Positions 1 to 10,300 of a stretch of 64,000 bases of DNA are shown piece after piece (the first letter of the stretch is position 1; every line of letters starts with the position of its first letter). A model generated the notes under the pieces. It was not told where the DNA came from. It worked only from the letters and a program-made list of their open reading frames with translations, and did not search any database. Source of the DNA: Delphinapterus leucas (taxonomy: Eukaryota > Chordata > Mammalia > Artiodactyla > Monodontidae); contig NW_022098062.1 of assembly GCF_002288925.2 (NCBI RefSeq), forward strand, positions 10,511,042 to 10,575,041, read 5' to 3'. Position numbers and translations under genes: made by a program.

Positions 1-690
1 GAGAGGGACATTCAGAAGGGGGTTCTGTCCCTGGTGAGCTCTTTTATTCTCATCCAGGAGAGAGCCAGGCAGACGGTGAATGGTTGTGAACGTTAATTAG
101 TTTCTGTAACCAATAGCAAGAAGGCTCCTTCTGGGGCTGGGCTGGCCCTTGATGGCCTCTTCCCCTCACATCTGTCATTCTCCTTGACCCAGTGACTACC
201 AAGTATCCCCAGGCAGCTTCCTTTTCTCTGATTTCTTCTCGGGGTTGGTTCCATTGAGGTCTCTCTCCCTGTTATGTTTAGCTCTGACACAGTGATCACA
301 AGGCCTGGAACTTCCCTCATCACTAGTCCAGGGACAGAAACTGCAAGCCGTGTTTGTTACCACACTCGAGCTGGACTTCCTGCCGCTCAGATGCCCACCC
401 TACCCCACAGTGGTGCCCATTCAGAAGCATCAAACTGAAGACCAAGATGAAGTAGAGCGAAAATGGGACAACGGAACCATCCAAAGCCCAAAACTTGTCC
501 TAAAATTTTCCCAGTGTGGCCATGGGAGCAAGGCTCTGCCCACATGTTCTCTGGGGCTCCTCACCTTCCCTCTTCCCACCATACTCAGCCCTGAGCTGTT
601 CCTCCTCCCCGACCCACACCCTCCTCTCTTTCTCTCTCTCAACTCAGTAGACACTTGTCTTTTCCAAGAACCCTTCCAAGATTGGGAAGA
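1..690. other. Upstream flank, nothing assigned
   Basis: This is non-coding flank upstream of IL10RA. The longest open frame here, + strand from 350, has no recognisable domain, no splice context and runs into a MIR relic at its 3' end. I see no promoter, RNA gene or conserved exon in it. Confidence 0.5.
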
Positions 691-694
691 GCAT

Positions 695-885
695 TTTTTT
701 ATATGGTCGCAAAAGCATGAGCTCTGGAGTCAAACAGACCTGGACTGTAATCTTAGCTCTGCCACTAAGTGGCTGAGTGATGCAAACAAGTGATGTTGTC
801 CCTGACTTCACTTCCCCGTCTGTAAAGCATTAATAATTACGTCAGTCTAGCAGGGGTAGTAATAAGGATTAAATGAGACAATGCT
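695..885 (+). repeat. MIR relic
   Basis: The segment reads like an ancient tRNA-derived MIR SINE in sense orientation. It starts with 'gctctggagtcaaacagacc', then a 'tctgccactaagtggctgag' core, and ends with the 'ggattaaatgagacaatgc' type tail. It is diverged and has no visible target-site duplication, as expected for its age. Confidence 0.65.
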
Positions 886-894
886 TGCACATTA

Positions 895-1250
895 ATCAGG
901 GTAGTTAACATTAGCTGCTATAACAAAAATTCCAAAATCTCGGTGGCTACATACAAGAAGAGTGTGCTTCACACTCAAGTCACAGGCTGATGTAGATTGG
1001 GTGTCTTTCCTGCATAGCTCCCCTCCAAGAGCTGACTCAGGGACCCAAGCTCCTTCCAACCCCTTGGAGTCTCCCTGGAGTCCCCACTAGGCCCCCTCCA
1101 CTGGCTGACAGAATAGCAATGACAGAGTTAGAGGCCAGGCCAGGAAGTGGCACCCATCAATTCAACTTTACATTGGTTAAAACTCCGTCACATATTCCAC
1201 CTAATTGCAAAGCAAGCTAGGAAATGTAGTTGTCATGTGTGCCCAGAAAG
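895..1250 (+). repeat. Old interspersed repeat relic, family uncertain
   Basis: The 'attagctgctataacaaaaa' segment resembles the first part of the better preserved repeat at 20755-21150. It is probably a decayed fragment of the same class. I cannot name the family with confidence. Confidence 0.35.
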
Positions 1251-1704
1251 AGGAAATGGAATTGCTAACCATCTAGCCAGTCTCTGATACAACATATTAA
1301 GTATTTAGCAGAATGACTGATACGTAGTAAGAGCTCAATAAGCAAAGGATACTATTATAATTACTTTCTATTATCTGTCCCAATACTGGTATGAATACCA
1401 GAAATCACTGAACCTTACTTAGGTGGACTTTTCACAACACTGAGATTGAATAACTGAATACAAACCAAAATAAACACTGAATTTCTTAAAAGAAAAAGAT
1501 ACAGTAATCATATGTCTGACATAACTTCTGTTCTAGGCGCTTTCTTTGAGGCACCAGGATACAGTGGAATAGTCTACATTCAAATGCTGACTCTGCCCTG
1601 AGCAAAACATTAACCTATGTCAGTCACAGTGGTTTCCTCTTCTTAAAATAGGAATGCTAATTTACTCACTTTACAGGATTCTTTAAAAAATGCCATATTC
1701 CCTC

Positions 1705-2085
1705 ATATCTAAGCATATACTTCCCTCTGTCTGGAACACCCTCCTTGTCCCCTCTTCACCCAGCTACCTCCTACTGATTCCTCAGGTCTCAGCTTAGATG
1801 TCACCTCCTCCAGGAAACCTTCCTTATCCCTGACCCCAGTTGTGGTAGAGTGTCTGTCTCCTGTGTCCCCATGTGAGCCTGTATTTTCCTTCCCAAAGCA
1901 CTTACCACAGCATATTAAAAATCTCTGTTCACTTTCTGTCTCTAGCTGAGTGTTCATTTCTTGTGGAAAGGGACCTTGTCTTCATCACCATTTTTTCCTC
2001 AGCCTCAACAATGTGCAGGCACATAATATCCCCAGGTTCATAATGATATGCATTAAATGTATGTCATATGAATGAATTAAGAAAT
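1705..2085 (+). repeat. L2 LINE 3' relic (sense)
   Basis: The order of motifs is that of the L2 3' region: 'ctctgtctggaacaccctcc', then 'tcaggtctcagcttagatgt' and 'cacctcctccaggaaacctt', then the 'gggaccttgtcttcatcacc' and 'caggcacataatatcc' tail. It is non-coding and ancient. Confidence 0.75.
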
Positions 2086-2498
2086 CCTGATCCTTCTGCA
2101 AAATGGTGAGGGGGTATAGACTTGTAAACTCTTACAACTCAACACAAAACTAAAAGTAAAGACAAGTTCAGAAAGACACAGCACAGCATACTCCTTGTAA
2201 AGGTCAACGGGAACTAAGAAGTCATTTCAGACAGCAGCCACACCCTTGGGTCATGCCTGGGTACTTCTGAGCAATTGGCTAACTTTTAATCTCTCAGTTG
2301 AGCAACAGAGGGTGCAAAAAAATATCCTCACACATTAAAAACCCTGGGACTCTTCCTCCAGGCTGATGTAAGAGTGTGGCAACAAGAGCTGTCCACTTAG
2401 GGTAGCCCTGACTGACCATGTGTCCTGCTGGGCTTGCATATACCACTCTTCACTATCCATGTGGCCAGTGCATCCCTGACCTTCACCGACCACCATCC

Positions 2499-2856
2499 AA
2501 AAATGAGGTCCTGGGCTTCCCCGGTGGCTCAGTGGTTAAGAATCCGCCTGCCAATGCAAGGGACACGGGTTTGAGCCCTGGTCTGGGAAGATCCCACATG
2601 CCACGGAGCAACTAAGCCCGTGTGCCACAACTACTGAGCCTGCGCTCTAGAGCCCACGAGCCACAACTACTGAAGCCCACGTGCCTAGAGCCCGTGCTCC
2701 GCAACAAGAGAAGCCACAGCAATGAGAAGCCCGCGCACCGCAGCGAAGAGTAGCCCCCGCTCGATGCAACTAGAGAAAGCCCGTGCGCAGCGACGAAAAC
2801 CCAATGCAGCCAAAAATAAATAAATTAAATAAATAATTTTTTTTAAAAATGAGGTC
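2499..2856 (+). mobile_element. CHR-2-like tRNA-derived SINE with target-site duplications
   Basis: A roughly 330-bp SINE body lies between two copies of the 12-bp target-site duplication AAAAATGAGGTC, at 2499-2510 and 2845-2856. The head matches the CHR-type promoter ('cttccccggtggctcagtgg', B-box-like 'gggtttgagccct'). It continues through a long CHR-2-type body with repeated 'gagccacaactactg' motifs to an AAATAAATAAAT-type tail. CHR SINEs come from a tRNA-Glu-like ancestor and are characteristic of cetaceans, hippos and ruminants. The intact duplications make the ends reliable. Confidence 0.9.
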
Positions 2857-3110
2857 TTTCTCCCAAGGTAGATCTTCAGATACAGGATGGGACTTCCATC
2901 CCACCCCCCGCCCCCCATACACACACATAGTCTGAAGCACATGCCACAACCCAACAACAGTGAAGTGGACAGTTTGTCTCCCATGCCCAGATACCTTCCG
3001 TGCACCTGGAGTGAAGCGTCAGATGAGCCAATTGACAGAGGTATGAGTGACTGATGACGTTTACCCAGTTCTTCCGAAGCACTATTACCCAGCAGGAAAA
3101 AAAAAAAAAA

Positions 3111-3547
3111 TGTGGTGCTCCAAGGACAATGGTGCTTCAAGGACAAAGGACGACCCTGCCTGAAAAAGTGTCAGCGTTACACCCCCTACCGGACTCTTAA
3201 TCGCCCTCCCCACCATGTTGCAATGGTTAGGAAATTTCTGAGCCCACCTGGGAAACGGGACCTGTCCCAAATAAGGAAAGGCATATGCCCTGTCCCGCTC
3301 CCACCCTGTAGAAGGAAGGTATATGTGCCTCGACCAATCAGTAAACGAAATTTTCACCTCGGGCCATTCCTTTGTTTTCTGGTTATAAAAACTGATCAAT
3401 AGCACATGCTCTGGCTCGACTCTCCCAGACTACTAGGAGGTCGACCCGCTGTTCTGGCGGCGACCCTTCCCTCTAATAACTTCTATATTCTTTACATTCT
3501 GCCTTGTGTCTGGAAATTCTTTTCCAACTCCCGTTCGGACCACGACA
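3111..3547 (+). mobile_element. Solo LTR of an endogenous retrovirus (ERV1-like)
   Basis: A 437-bp segment begins with TG (3111), ends with CA (3547) and is bounded by short A-runs that would serve as a target-site duplication. Inside are a CCAAT motif near 3335, a TATAAAA box at 3384-3390 and a 'gccttgtgtctgg' R/U5-like stretch near the 3' end. I see no primer-binding site or gag downstream, so it looks like a recombined solo LTR. It is in the same orientation as IL10RA, with its TATA box about 0.9 kb upstream of the IL10RA start codon. Assignment to the ERV1 class is inferred from architecture only. It contains no gene. Confidence 0.65.
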
Positions 3548-3879
3548 AAAAACCTCTAAACATGAGATTTCAGGCAGGCGAGGGAAACCAAAAAAGGCTG
3601 GAAGACGTCGTCGGCACCCCTTCCAAAATATTAAGCAGGTAGAGGACTGCCTATTTTACTGTTGGTTTAGCTCAGCCCTACATCAAGGTACATGGCAGCT
3701 CCGAGGCTCCCACACGTGTCCTCTCACACATCCCCTGAGCACCTGAGACAATCTCCTTCCCAACTCTGAGCAGCTGCGGATCCCAATCCTACTCTTCCGT
3801 AAAATTTGCTCTAACACCCTCACCCCACCTTCCGCACCCACAGGGACAAGGCTGTCCCTCGCCACCTGCACCGCAACAG

Positions 3880-3943
3880 ACACACACACACAGACACACA
3901 CACACAGACACACACACACACACACACACAGACACACACACAC
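3880..3943. repeat. (CA)n microsatellite with CAGA interruptions
   Basis: Dinucleotide CA tracts are interrupted at intervals by CAGACA units. The tract sits just upstream of the IL10RA CpG island and is likely length-polymorphic. Confidence 0.95.
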
Positions 3944-4110
3944 CCTCCAGGCTACCCAGACCGCTTTCACCCTATTACACCGAGGGCCCCGGGAGGCGAG
4001 GAGGGTGAGAGTTGCCCAGAGCCCGGCCCCCGCCCCGGGACAGCATGCACAAGCCCTGCCCCTGCTTCCCCTCCACCTGCCTGGGCTGACCGCGCTCCGC
4101 AGCCGCTCTG

Positions 4111-4154
4111 GCTCCTTGACGCCGCGGCTCGGGCTCCCTGACGCCGCGGCTCGG
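4111..4154. repeat. 22-bp tandem duplication in the promoter
   Basis: Two adjacent 22-bp units (4111-4132 and 4133-4154) differ at one position (gctccTtgac versus gctccCtgac) and each contains gccgcggctcgg. The duplication ends directly before the G-box and so doubles a CpG-rich motif in the core promoter region. Confidence 0.9.
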
Positions 4155-4300
4155 GGGCGGGGCGTCTCGAGGCCCCGCCCCTATGACGTCAGCCTAGCGG
4201 GGCGAGACCTGGCAGGCGGTCGGAGGCTTCAGTCTCAGTCCCGCAGAGCGGCGACTGGAGGCAAGCATCCCGGCTCTGGCTTCTGCTCCCGCTCCGGAGG

Positions 4301-4383
4301 ATGCGGCTCGACCAGGATGCTGCCGCGCCTGATAGTGCAGCTTGCGGCCCTCCTCAGCCTGCTCCTCGGCTTTCGCACGCACG
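4301..4383 (+). promoter_or_regulatory. Upstream ATG overlapping the IL10RA start (uORF, exon 1 part)
   Basis: An ATG at 4301 lies 16 nt before the IL10RA ATG in another frame. It has A at -3 and C at +4, the same quality as the main start. The frame stays open through exon 1. With the predicted exon 1-exon 2 splice it would stop at TGA 6491-6493, giving about 37 codons that overlap the receptor frame. Whether it is transcribed depends on the start site. As I recall, the human transcript carries a comparable upstream ATG. A leaky-scanning role is inference. Confidence 0.5.
4317..4383 (+). CDS. IL10RA: IL10RA coding exon 1 (signal peptide)
   Basis: It encodes residues 1-22 and the first base of codon 23. 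The leader is a basic residue followed by a leucine-rich core ([10 protein letters not shown]). I chose ATG 4317 because it opens this signal peptide in register with the human protein; the ATG at 4301 is out of frame. The donor is ACG|gtaagg. Confidence 0.95.
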
Positions 4384-7300
4384 GTAAGGATCGGGGTCTA
4401 GCCCTGACCTCTCCGCGCCCACCCCGCTCCCTCTCCTACCGGTCGTCACTCCTACATTAAAGTTCTGAGTCCCACGGAGAATCACGTCTGGTTGGCCCTC
4501 TACGGAGAGGGGCACCCATTATCTCCCCACTCCCCGATCTCCCTCATTCTGGCAAGCCTGGGTCTCAGGCTCACCCGCTGTGGACGTGGAAGAGACTGAG
4601 ATTGACTAGGGGAGGGGGAAGTATGGATAGAGAAGTTAAATAACCCCCCCACGAAGTCACCGTCCACCCGCCTCCCTGTGAGTCATAAATTTACCCCTGG
4701 CTTTTTTGTTGTTCTAGTTCAAATGAAGAGACTGCTGGTCCCTCGGGGGAATTACTTTGATCTCAGTCTGACTCTACCTTCCCTTAGCTCTCCGATTAAT
4801 CTATTTCTGCCCCGTGCCATGTCACCCTATCTCAGCACTTTTCCCCCACTATTACCTGTCACCCCCATCGGATCATCCCTTCTCCTTCTTTAGCCCCCAG
4901 TGCTCTCCCACTGCCACCTGCCTCCCTCCTCCCTACTGCTACTCCTTAGCTCTCCTAACCCAGCCAGAAATCCTGGAAAGTTTCTGCAATTGAAAAGAAT
5001 AAACCCTGAAGGGAGAAAATGAAAGGGCCGGGAGCCGGAGGGACCAGGAGCGGAGGCAGGGAGAGCAGGGACTGAAACTGCTTCTACATGACGCCAGAAT
5101 ACGAAGTAAAACATGCAGTCACCATTCACATGATAGAGAGCTGAGCTGGGGATGTGCAGCCCAAACACCACAATGACCCACTGTGTTTTTCACTTTCCGT
5201 ATACCGTTTTGAAATCGAGACACAGACTTGAGGATCAAAGACAGTATAAGAAAGAAAGCAAGGGACCGGGACAGATGTGCTTTCTAAGTGAGGATGACAG
5301 TCAGAAAAAAGAAGCATTATTAGAGAGATGATGAGAAGTTGGACAACAAGGGAAGCCTGGGAGTCGCTGTCAGATGGAGAGACATTAAGGGATCGAGGAG
5401 GAGAGAAGAGGAGCTGAATGTGGGTATTGGCCTTGACGTACTTCATTGCATTCGATCGGCAAGACTCTTAAAGTAGGTGTATTTATCACATTCTTACAAA
5501 TGAGAGAACAAGTTCAGGGAGGTTAAATGATTTGTCTGAGTCACACTAGCAAGTGCTAGTTTGAGGCTCTTGAAGTTAGTTTCCCATGGTGAGAGGTGCA
5601 GCTGGCTGTGAGGGGAACACAGGAGGTGGAGAGAGGCACTGGTACTTAGTATATATCACCTTGGAGCCAGGGGTGCCAGCTCTTTGTGGAAACGTCCTCA
5701 GCCCAGTCTAGACCCAGGGCTGCCTGTCCTACTCAGCCTAAGGCTGCAGTAAAGCCCTCCTAGAAGTGGGGGGATGGGACAAGCACTCAGCTTGGGGCTC
5801 TGTGAAGAGAAACAGGTAGATGCCAACTAGCAGGATATCTGTGTACCCAAAGAACTCCAGAGAGGGGGGCCTTGGGCTAGAGCCAGGGCTGGGACCAGGG
5901 TGGGGACCAGGTGTGGGGATGGAGAGCAGGCCTTGGGATGGGGCTGGAGCAGGGACAGGGATTGGGCAGAGCCAGGGACCGGCTCATCAGAGAGCTCATT
6001 GTGGGCACATCTTAGCCCTCAGCCCCTGCTTGCTTGCCTGGGATGCATCACACCCACCTTGGCTCTTCTCAACCAGCACTTCTGCTTCTGATCACCTACA
6101 GCACAGGACAGCGATTTAAGGACACTATACTAGCTCTGGGATCAGACACATCTGGATTCAAAGGCCCACTCTACCGCTTACTACCCCATTGACCTTGGGC
6201 AAGTCACTTAACCTCTCTGAACCTTCATTTCTTCTCTGGCAAAATTGGGGTTATAAATGCCTACCTTGTAGGATTACTGTGATAATTAAATGAGACAATA
6301 TATGTAAAGTACTTAGCTGAGTGCTCAGCTCAAGGTAAAGCACTCAGTAAATGGGAGCTGTTAGAATGCCTGCCACCATCACCACCATCATCTCCTCCCT
6401 GGCAGGGAGGTGAAGGGGACCTCTGCTAGCTCTGGTACTGACACTGTTCTCCCTGCGGACAGAACTGCCCAGACCTTCATCTGCATGGTTTGAAGCAGAA
6501 TTTTTCTACCACGTCCTCCACTGGACTCCCATCCCGAATCAGTCTGAAAGTACCTACTATGAAGTGGAGCTCCTGCGGTAAGCAAAAGGGAGGATGGAGA
6601 AAGGAGGGAGGTGAGTGAGGGAGTGGGTGAGTCCATCCCCTTCTACCCACCCTGACATGGGAAGATACCTGCCTTGTTACTGAAGTGACACCAGGAAGGA
6701 CCCTGGCACATATCCATCAGTTGACAAGTACTGATCAAGTCTCATATGGGTGTAGGGTGCTGGAAGCTCGGGGGGAGAAAGCCAAGGTATTGCCTTTATC
6801 CTCAAGATTTTTCCATGTTATTGGAAAAACAGGAAAAGCATCCATAAGCCAGTTGGAGAACAAGGAAGCCCTAAGGACTACAGATCTGGTTGGGAGAAAG
6901 GCGGAATTGGGCTGTGTTGCAGGGAGTGGCAAGTCTCCCTGGATAAGTTGGCGTTTGAGCTACTCGTATTCCAATCTAAGAGTCTTCTAGAGCACAGAGA
7001 AATTGGTACAGAGTCCCAGAACCAAGGGAGATCCCCTTGCAACTAGATGCCTCGGACTAAAGGGAATACCCTGAGGGCTATAGCGTCATGAGAGCTCTCC
7101 CCTGGCCTCTTGCTTCCCTCCTAAAGGAGTTAGGTTTGAGCACAAGTTCCTCTCCCAATGCCTACCCCGCTATCTCCCCAGGTATGGAGTAGAGCCCATC
7201 TACTGGAACCCCATCCGCAGCTGTAGCCAGACCTTGGTGCTGTCCTGTGATCTCACCATGCAGACCCTGGACCTGTATCATAGCAATGGTTACCGAGCCA

Positions 7301-10300
7301 GAGTCCGGGCAGTGGACGGAGGCCAGCACTCAAACTGGACCTATCCCAACACCCGCTTCTCTGTGGATGAAGGTGCTTTTCCTCCCCGGGACCTAAAACA
7401 TGGCTTTCAGGGTCCTTTCCGGCTGGAAGCTCTAGTCTAGAACTTTTCTTTCCGTTCCCATAGCTCGCCTCATCTGCCTGGCTTCCTGGCTGGGGATTTA
7501 GTTGCCCAAACAAGCCTGAGTCAGGACTTTGGAGAAGGTATAGTTGAAAATAGCCAAGTTATTCAAGATTTAAAAGGGAACTGGAGTTGTTTATCCTACA
7601 GAAGAGAAGTCTGGGGGTGAGTTGGGGCAGCTGAGTCACGAGGGTCAGGTTGGTGTACTTGTAGGGTTCTGGGAGGGGAAGCAAATCCATAAGCACTCAG
7701 CATAGGGCAGCAAGCTGGAGGCAGAATTTCGATCAGGTCCTCCTCCCTTTAAGAATGAATTCCTCGGGGTCAGGGTGTGAGGCTTTGAAGCAGGGAGGTG
7801 CTATTGAAGCAAAGTTGGGAGTTTCTCTCTGCAGAGAGAAGAGAAAAGAATAAGCCCCAAATGTGATGGGATTCTTTCCTTCTGCAGATTGGGACTGACT
7901 GTGCTCTATGTGTGTGGCAAGGCTGCTCTGCAGAATTCAGAATGATGCTCTTGGAGGTCATTGTCTCCCAAATGCCTGCCCACAGGCCGGTACTCCACTG
8001 GCTGCAGAAACATCACTGAAGAGTGTGTTTAAAATAGCCATTTCCTGGGCTTCCCTGGTGGCGCAGTGTTTGAGAGTCCGCCTGCAGATGCAGGGGACAC
8101 GGGTTCGTGCCCCGGTGCGGGAAGATCCCACATGCCGCGGAGTGGCTGTGCTCCGCAGCGGGAGAGGCCACAATAGTGAGAGGCCCACATACCGCAAAAA
8201 AATAAAAAATAAAAAAAATAGACGTCTCCGGGGCCCAGCTTCCAAAATTCAAATTCACTGTGTCTTGAGTGGGTCTGGGCATCTGCATTTTTAACATGCT
8301 CCCCAGGATATCCTTATGTTCTGCCAGGTTGAGAAACCTGTAGCCCAGGTTTTAGGGTGGGTAAAGCTTGACCCTGGAGGCCAGGTATGGATGGGGTGCC
8401 CAGGCCCTCCCCAGCCTGCAGGCCTCATGGTTTTGTCTCCCGACTCAGTGACTCTGACAGTTGCCGGCGTGAAGCTAGAGATGCACGATGGCATCATCTT
8501 TGGGGTGATCCAGCTCCCCAGGCCCAAGATGGCCCCTGCAGGCGACACATATGAAAGCATCTTCCACAACTTCCGGGAGTATGAGATTGAGGTTCGCAAG
8601 GTACCAGGACAATATAAGGTATGGGATTCCCCAAGGCCAGGCTTCCCTGTCACCTGGGCCGGAAGTGACTTGTGTACCCCTGGGGAAGTTTTCCAGCAGA
8701 GTCGAGAGAGCTTGTGGGGCAAGTGGGGGGAGCCAAGATGGCCTGAGCCCTCAAACCTGTGCTTCTGCCAGGTGGCAGGGAAGACAGTGCCCACTAGGTG
8801 TCAGGCAGCGCAGGAGATGTTATAACTATTGCTTCCAACCCTCTTGCAGGTGGGGATTTTATTCCATGTTATAGATGGCAAAATGAAGCTCTCAGAGGCT
8901 ATGAAAATGCCCAAGCACACTCCCATAAATGGGGGATCTGGAATCTGCAAAATCCATCCTCTTTCCTTTCAACCACAATTGATTCTAGCCTCTTCTGGGA
9001 TGGTCCTCAGTATCTATAAAATACTTCCTTTTTGCTTCTTTTTTTTTTTAACATCTTTACTGGAGTATAACTGCTTTACAATGTTGTGTTAGTTTCTGCT
9101 GTATAACAAAGTGAATCAGCTATACGTATACGTATATCCCCATATCCCCTCCCTCTTGCGTCTCCCTCCCACCCTCCCTATCCCTTCCCTCTAGGTGGTC
9201 ACAAAGCACCCAGCTTATCTCCCTGTGCTATGCGGCTGCTCCCCACTAGCTATCTATTTTACATTTGGTAGTGCTTATATGTCAATGCCACTCTCTTACT
9301 TCGTCCCAGCTTACCCTTCCCCCTCCCCGTGTCCTCAAGTCCCTTCTCTACGTCTGCGTCTTTATTCCTGTCCTGCCCCTAGGTTCTTCAGAACCATTTT
9401 TTTTTTTAGATTCCACATGTATGTGTTAGCATACGGTATTTGTTTTTCTCTTTCTGACTTACTTCACTCTGTATGACAGACTCTAGGTCCATCCACCTCA
9501 CTACAAATAACTCATTTCGTTTCTTTTTATTGCTGAGTAATATTCCATTGTATATATGTGCCACATCTTCTTTATCCATTCATCTGTCGATGGACACTTA
9601 GGTTGCTTCCATGTCCTGGCTATTGTGAATAGAGCTGCAATGAACATTGTGGTACATGACTCTTTTTGAATTATGGTTTTCTCAGGGTATATGCCCAGTA
9701 GCGGGATTGCTGGGTCGTATGGTAGTTCTATTTTTAGTGTTTTAAGGAACCTCCATACTGTTCTCCATAGTGGCTGTGTCAACTTACATTCCCACCAACA
9801 GTGTAAGAGGGTTCCCTTTTCTCCACACCCTCTCCAGCATTTATTGTTTGTAGATTTTTTGATGATGGCCATTGTGACCTGTGTGAGGTGATACCTCATT
9901 GTGGTTTGATTTGCATTTCTCTAATGATTAGTGATGTTGAGCCTCCTTTCATGTGTTTGTTGGCCATGTGTATGTCTTCTTTGGAAATGTCTACTTAGGT
10001 CTTCTGCCCATTTTTGGATTGGGTTGTTTGTTTTTTGATATTGAGCTGCATGAGCTGCTTGTATATTTTGGAGATTAATCCTTTGTCAGTTGCTTCATTT
10101 GCAAATATTTTCTCCCATTCTGAGGGTTGTCTTTTCGCCTTGTTTATGGCTTCCTTTGCTCCTTTTCGTTTTTAATACAAACTAAATTATGGTAATCACA
10201 GAGATCTTGGGCTGCCTCGATAATGCAGGGTTTTTTATCTTAGAAAAAGACCACTAAAGGGGGTTGGCCTTCAGTGCTTTAGAGCATCTCTAAAGGCCCC

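Larger units (their letters stand above)
3985..4383 (+). promoter_or_regulatory. IL10RA: IL10RA CpG-island promoter and 5' UTR
   Basis: Base composition changes sharply to GC- and CpG-rich from about 3985 through exon 1. A G-box (ggggcggggc, about 4154-4163), an inverted GC box (ccccgcccc, about 4173-4181) and a perfect CRE palindrome TGACGTCA (4184-4191) cluster about 130-165 bp upstream of the start codon. There is no TATA box. Initiation is therefore probably dispersed, at about 4220-4265. The CRE suggests cAMP/CREB-ATF responsiveness, but this is inference from the site only. Confidence 0.75.

Noticed and set aside
2511..2844. Possible tRNA genes in the SINE heads
   Set aside because: The A/B-box-like sequences belong to repeated SINE copies with A-tails and target-site duplications, not to functional tRNAs.
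3548..3660. Internal retroviral sequence (primer-binding site, gag) after the LTR
   Set aside because: No tRNA-complementary primer-binding site or gag-like frame follows 3547, so it is treated as a solo LTR.
6463..7372. Loss of human Cys56 as a sign of IL10RA decay
   Set aside because: All exons are intact, and mouse (from memory) has the same tyrosine plus a compensating cysteine, so this is normal variation, not pseudogenisation.
8291..8825. Long frames on both strands across IL10RA exon 4
   Set aside because: The + frame runs through both splice sites of a real 170-nt exon and the - frame is its shadow. Only the exon is real.
9501..9899. Open - strand frame encoding an L1 ORF2 C-terminus
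   Set aside because: Part of a truncated, dead L1, not an independent gene.
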